Origin: JAKIYB01 sp964590255
Lineage (GTDB): Bacteria; Armatimonadota; Hebobacteria; CAIYQO01
Assembly (NCBI GenBank): GCA_964590255.1
Contig: CAZPYA010000092.1
Span: 1 to 22,498, forward strand
Direction: 5' to 3'
DNA length: 22,498 bases
Shown: positions 1 through 6,589 of the stretch, piece by piece
Layout: each line of letters opens with the position of its first letter
Position numbering within the stretch: position 1 is the first letter of the stretch
Made by a program: the position numbers and the translations under genes
The notes under the pieces: generated by a model
What the model saw: the letters and a program-made list of their open reading frames with translations, nothing else
Databases searched by the model: none
Told to the model about the DNA's origin: nothing

Positions 1-379
1 CCATGCCCGGGGTGATCTTGTCGCAGTTGGGGATGCAGATGAGCGCGTCGAAGCAGTGCGCCATCGCCATCGTTTCCACCGCGTCCGCGATGAGCTCGCG
101 GCTGGGCAGGCTGTAGCGCATGCCGGCGTGTCCCATGGCGATGCCGTCATCCACGGCGATGGTGTTGAATTCAAACGGCACCCCGCCGGCCTCGCGTACC
201 GCGGCCTTCACGACTTCGGCGAATTTGTTCAGGTGTATGTGCCCGGGGACGATATCGGTATACGAGTTGGCAATGCCGATGAACGGCTTGCGCATGTCGG
301 CATCGGTGACGCCGCAGGCCTTCAACAACCCGCGATGCCCCGCGCGCTCGTGGCCGGCTTTGATCATATCTGACCGCAT
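1..379 (-). CDS. ilvD: Dihydroxy-acid dehydratase, N-terminal part (cut by window edge)
   Basis: The reverse strand reads in one open frame from an ATG at 379 to the window edge, about 126 codons. The translation starts MRSDMIKAGHERAGHR and carries the IlvD landmarks NSYTDIVPGHIHL, PFEFNTIAVDDGIAMGHAGM, YSLPSRELIADAVE and CIPNCDKITPGM. The enzyme dehydrates dihydroxy-isovalerate and dihydroxy-methylvalerate to the 2-keto acids in isoleucine/valine synthesis, using an Fe-S cluster; the Cys in PNCDK is a cluster ligand in the family. The VPGH stretch has Gly where another IlvD subtype has a further Cys, as in the E. coli-like oxygen-sensitive type (from memory, not tested). The start is supported by a Shine-Dalgarno TAAGGAGCC at 385-393 and by family N-termini. 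The C-terminal three quarters lie outside the window. The product identity is clear. Confidence 0.95.
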   Translation of the reverse strand, partial: MRSDMIKAGHERAGHRGLLKACGVTDADMRKPFIGIANSYTDIVPGHIHLNKFAEVVKAAVREAGGVPFEFNTIAVDDGIAMGHAGMRYSLPSRELIADAVETMAMAHCFDALICIPNCDKITPGM

Positions 380-412
380 GGGGTGGCTCCTTACTGACGT
401 GAACGTGCCGTA

Positions 413-442
413 ATTATACACGCGGATGCGGCGCGAGTTCAA
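413..442 (-). promoter_or_regulatory. Probable sigma-70 promoter of ilvD
   Basis: On the minus strand there is TTGAAC (442-437), an 18-nt spacer and a perfect TATAAT (418-413). Transcription would start near 405 and leave a leader of roughly 25 nt that includes the Shine-Dalgarno at 385-393. I see no attenuator or T-box in so short a leader. Confidence 0.6.
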
Positions 443-466
443 ATATGAGCAGCCGCCTTGTCGCGG

Positions 467-522
467 CCTTGTCCCGGCCTGCGTCAGAACCTGAAAAAGG
501 AGGGACAAGGTGACGCAGGCCG
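467..522. repeat. Interleaved inverted repeats (pseudoknot-like order), REP-like
   Basis: Block A CCTTGTCCC (467-475) is complementary to A' GGGACAAGG (502-510), and block B GGCCTGCGTCA (476-486) to B' TGACGCAGGCC (511-521, one more pair possible to 522). The order is A-B-A'-B', so the two stems interleave instead of nesting; as RNA this would be an H-type pseudoknot. The 15-nt middle holds GAACCTGAAAAAGGA. It lies between the divergent ilvD and the gene at 677. Confidence 0.6.
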
Positions 523-676
523 ATCTGCCCCCTGATTGTTACGCCCCACGATTACCCCCCATTTTCCGGTTTTTGCGATTATGCAGGGGGGATTTCACCT
601 CGCCGTCATGTCTGTGTCATGCCTCTTTCATACCGGTGCGCGATACTGGCATTGATGTCATCAGGAGGATTACGTG

Positions 677-1672
677 ATGCGTATGCTGGTGGTGGGGATG
701 TTGGTGGTGTTTTGTGCGGGCACGGTCCTGGCCGACCGGACGAGTGCCGCGGTGCAGTGGCCGGGATGGGTCATTGAAGCAGATGAGGATGTGATCTCGA
801 CGCGGTATCCGCTCTCCAATTTTGCCGACGGGCATCCGGAAACCGCGTGGGTGTTCGAGAAGACGGTGATCAACAAAGAGGGTTATCGCCCGACATTTAA
901 TCATGGCGTCGGACGGCGCATTCGCATCGACACGGAGCAGAAACTGACATTCAACGGGCTGACCATGCTGAATGGGTACTGCAAGGACGCCGCCACCTAC
1001 CGCCGCAACAACCGTATCCGCAAAATCACTGTGACAATCTTTGATGGCAAGCAACACGCCTACACCTTCCCGCTGCGGGCGACGCTGGCGCCGCAGCGCT
1101 GCGCCTTTCCGGCTGTCACATCTGACGCGATAACCATCACCATCGATCAGGTCGATGTCGGTCGCGATGACGACCTGTGTATTTCCGAACTGCAACTCCT
1201 CAGCGGCGACAAACCGGTAAACTGGCATCTCACCCCATTCGTCGTCACTAACGATACCAACCTGACCTGCTGCGGCGGCATTACGCTGCAACTGAGCACC
1301 CAGGGTGGCCTGCGCCTTCCCGGCCCGGACGGCAAACCGCTCGGTTTCCTCGCCGCTGCGCTACAGCCCGGCACGCACGCGTTGCTACTGGCCTCGGTCA
1401 CCCACCTATACCTGTTTGACATGGATCGCGGCACGTATCTGCATCACCGCGTTTTGCCCGGCGGAGAGCTGGTCAATGACTGGGGCAGCTTGGGCTGGCT
1501 TGATGCGCACACCGCCGTGGTAGGCGTAGCGCCGGAAAGCAGCCAATGTCAGTATACGACCTGGTATACGCTTCGTGTAAATGGCAGGTATACCTGGACA
1601 CGCACCGGCTGGACGGCGAAGACGCGGCCGAAATTGCTGCCGGGCTATCGTGGCCCGTATTATGGGGCCTAG
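677..1672 (+). CDS. Secreted protein with NADase-type glycan-binding-like domain
   Basis: A 331-residue protein that begins with a classic signal peptide (MRMLVVGMLVVFCAGTVLA, cut probably before DR). Residues about 40-175 resemble the NADase-type glycan-binding (discoidin-like, beta-sandwich) module: YPLSNFADGHPETAW near the start, then NGYCKDAATYRRNNRIRKI, IFDGKQ and the closing CISELQLL. The rest (about 180-331) is a beta-rich tail I do not recognise, with YLFDMD and LGWLDAHTAVVGV strands that could belong to a small propeller-like or WD-type fold. The module probably binds a glycan or cell-surface polymer outside the membrane; no catalytic residues are visible. AGGAGG at 663-668 stands 8 nt before the ATG at 677; a GTG at 674 is in frame but closer. 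The gene appears to be monocistronic and is followed at once by a long inverted repeat. Confidence 0.75.
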   Translation: MRMLVVGMLVVFCAGTVLADRTSAAVQWPGWVIEADEDVISTRYPLSNFADGHPETAWVFEKTVINKEGYRPTFNHGVGRRIRIDTEQKLTFNGLTMLNGYCKDAATYRRNNRIRKITVTIFDGKQHAYTFPLRATLAPQRCAFPAVTSDAITITIDQVDVGRDDDLCISELQLLSGDKPVNWHLTPFVVTNDTNLTCCGGITLQLSTQGGLRLPGPDGKPLGFLAAALQPGTHALLLASVTHLYLFDMDRGTYLHHRVLPGGELVNDWGSLGWLDAHTAVVGVAPESSQCQYTTWYTLRVNGRYTWTRTGWTAKTRPKLLPGYRGPYYGA

Positions 1673-1733
1673 CAGCCTGTTGAAGTATTCCGCCGGCGCG
1701 GCTGACTGGCTAGGACGACATCAACAGGCTGCT
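1671..1733. terminator. 13-bp inverted repeat at stop codon, terminator-like
   Basis: AGCAGCCTGTTGA (1671-1683) and TCAACAGGCTGCT (1721-1733) are perfect complements around a 37-nt GC-rich loop, and the left arm overlaps the TAG stop. There is no T-run, so it may be a repeat used as a terminator; the arms resemble transposon ends of the AGCCTGTTGA type, but no transposase is near. Confidence 0.45.
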
Positions 1734-1786
1734 TGCAGCCCAATCCTTCTTCAAATCCCGGCTGAAGGAACATCTGCCACGACATC

Positions 1787-1819
1787 ATGCTTTGTAATTC
1801 ATTATTGATACCGCTTTGT
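1787..1819 (+). repeat. Dispersed repeat unit (copy 1 of ATTGAT-CCGCTTTGT family)
   Basis: The segment ends in TTCATTATTGATACCGCTTTGT; 4978-5008 carries the same string with one insertion and one substitution, preceded in both by ATGCTT. Both copies lie downstream of a rightward gene. Confidence 0.5.
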
Positions 1820-1895
1820 CGTAAGATGCCAGCTTATCGGCATACGCAGTGACGTAGCATTGGTATTGCTGATGGCAGCGACAGTCGCACGAACC

Positions 1896-1934
1896 CCTCC
1901 CCCGCCCCCTCCCCTACCAGGAGAGGGGAGCTAT
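1896..1934 (+). repeat. C-rich palindromic repeat, half copy
   Basis: CCCCTCCCCCGCCCCCTCCC followed after a short gap by GAGAGGGGAGCTATTT forms a hairpin and matches the left half of the element at 21807 (CCCCGACCCCTCTCCC ... GAGGGGAGCTATATG). The right half of that element is absent here. Confidence 0.6.
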
Positions 1935-2081
1935 TTCGTGAGAGCAATTGCATATCGTGGCGAAGCGACAGTTATTTGCCATAAAGCATGTTCTCTGCAT
2001 ATGTTCTTCGGTGCCATATCGATACGCTTCAATTGCTGTTGGGTAGAACACATGGAAGTCGATATCTACATCTCACATGAG

Positions 2082-2110
2082 CAGACACAGCCCCCATTCC
2101 GTGGTACAAT
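2082..2110 (+). promoter_or_regulatory. Possible promoter of DUF4159-SpoIID unit
   Basis: CAGACA (2082-2087), a 17-nt spacer and TACAAT (2105-2110) lie about 36 nt ahead of the chosen ATG. The -10 is good and the -35 is 4 of 6. Confidence 0.4.
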
Positions 2111-2145
2111 AATGTAATCATGGAATGCTGCTGTGAGGTGTGCGC

Positions 2146-3549
2146 ATGATGGCGGTTTACCTCCTCATCACCGTTGCCTGCGGATCGCTGTTGGCGCTGG
2201 CCATCCTCGGCCTGCTGGTGTATCTCTTTGTCTCGTTGCTGCGCAAGAACCGCCTCTTTGCCGCTACCATTGTCATCGCGTTTGGGCTGCATGTGCTGGT
2301 GGGTGTGGGATGCTGGCTGGCGAGTGTCCGTCCCGGTGCTAATCTCGGACCGGCGATCATCCACGTCGCCCCTATGCCCCCGCCGGCCCCCGAGAAGCTG
2401 CCCCATCTGATCATCCCGACATTACCCCGGCTGCCGGAACTAGCCGTGGGCCGCAAGGACGGCGACAAACAGTCGAACAAGAATCCCTTGGGGGAGAACC
2501 CGCATGAGCGCTTGCCCGGCGCCCCCAACCAGGGCGGCATGATGCCGAAGAACCCCGCCACGGACAAGCCGGTCGAGCCGCCGCTGGTGATACCGACAGG
2601 GATTCCAGACGATGCCGCGTATTTCGTCGAGAATTACGACCAGAATTTTGGCCGCGGCGAAGTTACCGGTATGCACGGTAGGGGCCGCAGCGGGAAGAAT
2701 GGTAAGAACGGCGGCGTCGATGACGGCGATCCGCGCGGCGAGTGGAAGCGTGGCGTCCCCGGTACGCGCGACGGCCGCGTGTATTTCATCCGGCTGAAGC
2801 ACGGCAGCGGCGCGTGGAACGCCCATGCCGAGGGCACTCGCCGCCTGCTGGCCTATCTGAATGCGTATGTCCCTTGCGAGAGCGATACCTGGCCCATGAC
2901 GGCCGCTGAGTTGGATTCACGCTACCTGCGGAAAGGCTTGCAACCGAGTTTCCTCTACCTTTATTGCGATGACACATTCACACTAAACCCGCGCGAGGTG
3001 CGCGTGCTGCGTGCCTACCTGGATGACGGCGGCTTCCTCTTCCTGGACAGCCGACCCGACCCGGCTATCAAGGAATTGGTTGCCAGCGAGCTGAGCCAGA
3101 TACTGCCGGGATCACGGCTGACGGCCATTCCCCGCAGCCACCCCATCAACACCTTCCTCTTCCGCCTGTCCAGCCCGGGCGTAGGCTTGAACGTCATCGA
3201 TCAGGCCAATTACGGCATCTCGCAAAGCAACCGGCTCAATGTCTTCTATACCATGGGCAACTTCGCCCAGCTTTACGCCACCTTCCCGCCGACCGGCGAT
3301 GACTACGTGACGGCGCAATACCAGATGGGCGCCAACGTGATGCTATACGGCATTCGCAGCGGCGACCCGACGGACATCACACGCCGGGAGGGCGCACGGG
3401 CAGACGTCACGAATCAAGCGGTGAACCGCTTGTTGGGCGTGAAGGCACCGGCGGCGCATGCCGACACTCCACTAAAACCCATCTATAACATCACTCCAGA
3501 CACGCCCACGGCCAATGAGCCGGACGAGATATTGCTGACCGAGGAGTGA
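2146..3549 (+). CDS. Membrane-anchored DUF4159 domain protein
   Basis: A 467-residue protein with two N-terminal membrane segments (about residues 4-32 and 40-61), then a proline-rich stretch (PMPPPAPEKLPHLIIPTLPR) and a Gly/Lys/Asn-rich linker (GRGRSGKNGKNGG), which together look like an extended periplasmic spacer. From about residue 205 to 415 it reads as DUF4159: VYFIRLKHGSGAWNAH at the start, FLYLYCDD, then LRAYLDDGGFLFLDSRPD and later SHPINTFLFRL. Such domains resemble a glutamine-amidotransferase-like fold found with AAA/VWA membrane proteins; its molecular role is unknown. GAGG at 2135-2138 favours ATG 2146 over the in-frame GTG at 2140. It lies 51 nt ahead of the SpoIID gene and is probably cotranscribed with it, suggesting a cell-envelope job. 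Confidence 0.8.
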   Translation: MMAVYLLITVACGSLLALAILGLLVYLFVSLLRKNRLFAATIVIAFGLHVLVGVGCWLASVRPGANLGPAIIHVAPMPPPAPEKLPHLIIPTLPRLPELAVGRKDGDKQSNKNPLGENPHERLPGAPNQGGMMPKNPATDKPVEPPLVIPTGIPDDAAYFVENYDQNFGRGEVTGMHGRGRSGKNGKNGGVDDGDPRGEWKRGVPGTRDGRVYFIRLKHGSGAWNAHAEGTRRLLAYLNAYVPCESDTWPMTAAELDSRYLRKGLQPSFLYLYCDDTFTLNPREVRVLRAYLDDGGFLFLDSRPDPAIKELVASELSQILPGSRLTAIPRSHPINTFLFRLSSPGVGLNVIDQANYGISQSNRLNVFYTMGNFAQLYATFPPTGDDYVTAQYQMGANVMLYGIRSGDPTDITRREGARADVTNQAVNRLLGVKAPAAHADTPLKPIYNITPDTPTANEPDEILLTEE

Positions 3550-3600
3550 CGTTTGAGGGCAGCCCATGCGCGGTACGCTGACTTCTACAGAGGCTCACGC

Positions 3601-4941
3601 ATGTCCATCTATCCATCACTACGCCTGATTCTGCGTTTTGGCATCCTGTCGTTGATGTTGAGCACACTGCTCTTCAGCCGCGCCGAGGGACAGGGGCTGC
3701 CGGCGACGATCCGCATTGGGCTGCAGTCAGCGCAGGCGACGGTGCGGCTATCGGGCACCGCACCTTTTTTCGTGGCCGCCGTCGGCACGAACAATCTGCC
3801 GCTGGCCGCGGGCAGCGTGGTGGTGTGCAAGCCAAACGGCGGGGGCATCAGCATTACCGACGCTGATGGCAAGGCGCTGCTGGAGGCGCCGGCGAAGCTG
3901 ACGGTGCTGCTGGACCCGAATCCGCCGGCGGACGCTATCGTCGATCCGGCCACGCAGCCGGCCATCCGCCTGCTGGGGCCGACGCGGCATTATGACGGCA
4001 AAGCGGACCGCCCGTATCGCGGGTCATTCGAACTGATCGCCCGCGCGGACGGCCTTACGGTGGTGAATATCGTGCCATTCGAGGCATATCTCTGGGGGGT
4101 AGTCTCCTCGGAGATGAGCCCGCGGTACCCGAGCGAGGCGTTGAAGGCGCAGGCCATCGCCGCGCGCACCTACGCGGCGCGCAACCTGAATCGCCGCGGC
4201 GCGCTGGGCTTCGACCTGGACGATACCGCCGCCTGCCAGGTGTATGGCGGCGTCCCCAGCGAAGACCCGCGCACCACGAAAGCGGTGAACGACACCGCGG
4301 GCATGGTGCTGACCTATGACGGCAAGCTCATCGACGCCGTCTATTCCTCCACCTGCGGCGGTTATACGGAATCTGCCGAGCAGGCGTGGGGCCGCGCCGT
4401 GCCGTACCTGCAAAGCGTGGCGGATTTCGCGCCAGGCACTGCCGCGCCGTTCACGCCGAAGCCGACGAATGAAGAGGGTTGGGCAGCGATCTTCAAGACG
4501 AACCGCGGGCTGAATTGCCTGCAGCCGAAATGGGCGAATCCGGAAGCGTTCCGCTGGGTGAAGCTGCTGACGCGGAAGGAAGTGGAAGCCGCGCTGGGAC
4601 AAAACGACAACCTGGGCGCCATACAAAACCTGACCGTGCTGAAGCGCGGCGACTCCGGCCGCATCACGCAATTGAAGGTGGACGGCGCCGCGAGCGCGGT
4701 AACACTGGAGGGCGAATTGAAGATCCGCAGGGCGCTAGGCGAGCTGCGCTCCTCGGCCTTCACCGTGGATATCTACCGCGACGACGCCGGCACGCCGGTA
4801 GTCTTCGCCTTCTGGGGCGGCGGCTGGGGCCACGGGCTGGGGATGTGCCAGGTGGGCGCGGTGGGCATGGCCGAGAATGGCCTGCCGTATGACACGATCC
4901 TCACGTATTACTACGCGGGCGTGAAGATTGAGGCGTGGTGA
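3601..4941 (+). CDS. SpoIID/LytB domain protein (putative peptidoglycan lytic transglycosylase)
   Basis: A 446-residue exported protein. Residues 1-30 form a signal peptide (LRLILRFGILSLMLSTLLFS, then AEG). The SpoIID domain follows: YRGSFELIARADG, NIVPFEAYLWGVVSSEMSP with the likely catalytic Glu171, ALKAQAIAARTYAARNL, VYGGVP, STCGGYTESAEQAWG and the closing GGWGHGLGMCQVGAVGMAE. In Bacillus, SpoIID cleaves denuded glycan strands during engulfment; in non-sporulating phyla homologues are taken to remodel peptidoglycan. No sporulation gene is visible here, so that context should not be inferred. The ATG at 3601 is preferred because GAGG at 3590-3593 sits 7 nt upstream and a signal peptide starts directly; an in-frame TTG at 3553 would add 16 residues without such support. 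Confidence 0.9.
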   Translation: MSIYPSLRLILRFGILSLMLSTLLFSRAEGQGLPATIRIGLQSAQATVRLSGTAPFFVAAVGTNNLPLAAGSVVVCKPNGGGISITDADGKALLEAPAKLTVLLDPNPPADAIVDPATQPAIRLLGPTRHYDGKADRPYRGSFELIARADGLTVVNIVPFEAYLWGVVSSEMSPRYPSEALKAQAIAARTYAARNLNRRGALGFDLDDTAACQVYGGVPSEDPRTTKAVNDTAGMVLTYDGKLIDAVYSSTCGGYTESAEQAWGRAVPYLQSVADFAPGTAAPFTPKPTNEEGWAAIFKTNRGLNCLQPKWANPEAFRWVKLLTRKEVEAALGQNDNLGAIQNLTVLKRGDSGRITQLKVDGAASAVTLEGELKIRRALGELRSSAFTVDIYRDDAGTPVVFAFWGGGWGHGLGMCQVGAVGMAENGLPYDTILTYYYAGVKIEAW

Positions 4942-4977
4942 CGCTGTTCAGATATATTCGATGGTCTCCAGCCATTG

Positions 4978-5008
4978 ATGCTTATTTCATAAATTGATGC
5001 CGCTTTGT
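4978..5008 (+). repeat. Dispersed repeat unit (copy 2 of ATTGAT-CCGCTTTGT family)
   Basis: Contains TTCATAAATTGATGCCGCTTTGT, the near match of 1798-1819, again preceded by ATGCTT. Confidence 0.5.
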
Positions 5009-5018
5009 TATCGCACGC

Positions 5019-5075
5019 GGGGATTGAAATCCCCACCTGCCGGGCCCTACGGCCGGGCGTCCCTCAGCAGGGACG
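5019..5075. repeat. Cluster of three adjacent hairpins
   Basis: GGGGATTGAAATCCCC (arms GGGGATT/AATCCCC), then a CGGGCC-CTA-CGGCCGG-type palindrome, then CGTCCCTCAGCAGGGACG. Three short stems in a row resemble BIME/REP clusters; there is no repeat-spacer periodicity, so it is not a CRISPR array. Confidence 0.5.
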
Positions 5076-5148
5076 CGACGGATCATGCAAAGAGACCGCA
5101 TGCTGGGCAACGCGGAATTTATTGGTCAACAAGCATTCATCCGGGCTG

Positions 5149-5187
5149 ACCCCATTCAGTCGCCCTTCCAGGACTGACGGATGGGGT
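5149..5187. repeat. Palindromic repeat, CTTCCAGGACTG family (copy 1)
   Basis: ACCCCATTCAGTC (5149-5161) pairs with GACTGA (5172-5177) and ATGGGGT (5181-5187), with CGG bulged. The core CGCCCTTCCAGGACTGACGG (5161-5180) matches the reverse complement of 22181-22200 at 18 of 20 positions. Confidence 0.55.
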
Positions 5188-5272
5188 ATTTCGTTGCCTG
5201 GGTGCGTGATTGGTGATCGCGACTGCGTGGCTCACTACAAACAGGATGGTTTGGTAGCGATTGCTTGATCAT

Positions 5273-5297
5273 GCGGATTACAAATCCGCGCTCCCAG
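5273..5297 (-). repeat. Hairpin repeat with GGGAGCGCGGA head (copy 1), at end of leftward gene
   Basis: On the minus strand TGGGAGCGCGGATTTGTAAT followed by CCGC forms GCGGATT/AATCCGC. The same head TGGGAGCGCGGA followed by another hairpin occurs at 13523-13546. It begins about 9 nt beyond the TAA of the leftward gene and could end its transcript. Confidence 0.5.
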
Positions 5298-5305
5298 GGA
5301 AGGCG

Positions 5306-6517
5306 TTATTCTGTTGTCGTGGTCCATCTTCCTGTTGCTGCAATGTGGTGCGTCAATGTGCGCGCCGGGTCGTGTGCATGTCGGGAGATTACGGTGACGG
5401 CGTCCGGGGTGATTTCCACGGCTTCGTAAGCATAGTCGTTGAACCAGGCGGGATTGGCGCGCACGATGTCGTAGGATTCCCGGTATTCGTCCCAGGCGCC
5501 GAACCAGCGGGCTTTCAGCGAGCCGTCTGCCTCGTTGCCGGCGTAGACGTCGTAGGGGAAGAGCGGTTGCAGGCCCAGGCAGTAGCAGAGGGCGATGGCC
5601 TGGTTCACCCGTTGCACGAAGGCCGTGTCGTGGTATTCCGCTACCGGCACATCCGGGAAGAAGGAGACGACCTGCGCTACCCCCATCTCGCGCGACGCCT
5701 CCGCCAGCTTCAGCAGCGATTCGGGATCGAAGCGTGACGTCTCGCCGTTGAGGTAGCTGATGAAGGGGCGTATGGTGGCGATATTGCCGCCGAAGTTCCG
5801 CACCGAGCCATTGACGCTGAGTTCGGCGGGCCGCGCCAGCGCCTGGTCCATGGCGATGCGCAGCTTGCGGAAGAAGCGCGTCACCGTCTGCTGCTGGAAG
5901 CGGCGGTAATCCTCCCACAGCGGCACCCCACCCCGCTGCGCCGCCTCGATGATCTCCGCGGCATGGGTGAAGCCGCGCCCACGGAGGTAGGCCAGGTAAT
6001 CCACATCGATGTCCAGGTAGACGGCGAATTCGCGCCGGCAGTGCGGGCAGAAGCAGGGATTGCCGAAGTCGAGCATCTGCGCGTTGCCATACCAATCATC
6101 GAACTGGAAGGTGTCGGTAGTGCCGTCGGCAATAAGCACCACCGCCTGTTCCATGCGACCGCGAAGGTCGTCCGGGTTATTCTGACAGATATAGGGCATG
6201 CGCGCGCCGGGCTTGCCGAAGCGGGTCATCCACGGTGCAATGATCGGCATCCCCTCGAATGACTCGGCGTGCCCCGGCGGCATGATGGTATTCAAGGCGG
6301 CCACGAACACCGGCGCCGTCTCTTTGAAGCGGGCGATGAGATCGCGGTCGGTGATGTAGCTCCACTCGATGCGCGTGGGACGCAATTGCGCGAGGAGCGC
6401 CAGCGCGCGTTCTTCGCTGCCGAAGGCGCTATTGGCGTCGCGGGCGATCTGACGGATGGAGAGGCAGATATCGGACGGCTTGAGCATGCCATACGATACG
6501 ACGGCAGGCGCCAACAT
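5306..6517 (-). CDS. GH42-like TIM-barrel protein with Zn-type CxCxxC, catalytic position altered
   Basis: A 403-residue protein without signal peptide. The section FQFDDWYGNAQMLDF followed by CFCPHCRREF (C155, C157, C160) parallels GH42 beta-galactosidases, in which a DNEYG motif carrying the acid/base Glu precedes the zinc ligands CxCxxC; Cys in RMPYICQNN may be the fourth ligand. Here the Glu position reads Trp (DDWYG), so the usual acid/base appears lost or moved to an Asp. The later GH42 domains are missing; the protein is barrel-only. It may act on an unusual substrate or be a non-hydrolytic relative. The motif alignment is by eye. Start: ATG 6517 has only a poor Shine-Dalgarno; ATG 6487 (MLKPSD) is an alternative that would leave the hairpin 6530-6567 outside the ribosome site. 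It lies downstream of the prepilin-like gene in the same direction. Confidence 0.6.
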   Translation of the reverse strand: MLAPAVVSYGMLKPSDICLSIRQIARDANSAFGSEERALALLAQLRPTRIEWSYITDRDLIARFKETAPVFVAALNTIMPPGHAESFEGMPIIAPWMTRFGKPGARMPYICQNNPDDLRGRMEQAVVLIADGTTDTFQFDDWYGNAQMLDFGNPCFCPHCRREFAVYLDIDVDYLAYLRGRGFTHAAEIIEAAQRGGVPLWEDYRRFQQQTVTRFFRKLRIAMDQALARPAELSVNGSVRNFGGNIATIRPFISYLNGETSRFDPESLLKLAEASREMGVAQVVSFFPDVPVAEYHDTAFVQRVNQAIALCYCLGLQPLFPYDVYAGNEADGSLKARWFGAWDEYRESYDIVRANPAWFNDYAYEAVEITPDAVTVISRHAHDPARTLTHHIAATGRWTTTTE

Positions 6518-6529
6518 CCCTGCCGATAC

Positions 6530-6567
6530 GCAAACGCCGCCCTGAATTGCTCCGGGGCGGCGTTTGC
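6530..6567 (-). terminator. Strong hairpin after prepilin-like gene
   Basis: GCAAACGCCGCCC (6530-6542) and GGGCGGCGTTTGC (6555-6567) form a perfect 13-bp stem with a 12-nt loop, 23 nt beyond the TAG stop of the leftward gene at 6590. The T-run is weak (only a short mixed tract follows), so it may be a partial terminator or an mRNA 3' stabiliser separating high prepilin expression from the gene at 6517. Confidence 0.7.
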
Positions 6568-6589
6568 ACAGCGTCGGTTGTTATTCAGG

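Larger units (their letters stand above)
380..676. other. Divergent intergenic region, ilvD / 677 gene
   Basis: About 300 nt without a gene I would defend. It holds the ilvD promoter and Shine-Dalgarno, the interleaved inverted repeat at 467-522, a weak CCCCCTG/CAGGGGG pair (528-534 and 584-590), and the Shine-Dalgarno AGGAGG (663-668) of the next gene. No convincing promoter for the rightward gene was found. Confidence 0.5.
1673..2145. other. 473-nt intergenic region with dispersed repeats
   Basis: No gene is apparent. It contains the inverted repeat ending at 1733, a 33-nt unit at 1787-1819 that recurs at 4978-5008, a C-rich palindromic unit at 1896-1934 related to the element at 21807-21929, and a probable promoter at 2082-2110. 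The segment 1935-2080 is AT-richer and shows nothing recognisable. Confidence 0.5.
4942..5305. other. 364-nt intergenic region made largely of palindromic repeats
   Basis: Between the convergent SpoIID and GH42-like genes. In order: the repeat unit 4978-5008, three back-to-back hairpins at 5019-5075, the imperfect palindrome 5149-5187, and the hairpin 5273-5297 next to the stop of the leftward gene. An open frame at 5005-5268 runs straight through these repeats and is not believable as a gene. Confidence 0.6.

Noticed and set aside
510..677. 55-codon frame starting GTG after AGGAGG
   Set aside because: The Shine-Dalgarno and start lie inside the interleaved repeat and the peptide shows no motif; repeats of this kind often mimic a ribosome site.
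1860..2117. 85-codon frame upstream of the DUF4159 gene
   Set aside because: It runs through a C-rich repeat (proline runs) and a probable promoter, without ribosome site or family likeness.
3553..3600. TTG start giving a longer SpoIID protein
   Set aside because: No ribosome site for it, and the extension would bury the signal peptide that begins at 3601.
5019..5075. GATTGAAATCCCC-type sequence as a CRISPR repeat
   Set aside because: It occurs once, is a short perfect hairpin, and no spacing or further units follow.
5005..5268. 87-codon frame between SpoIID and the GH42-like gene
   Set aside because: It consists of repeat DNA from end to end and has no credible start.
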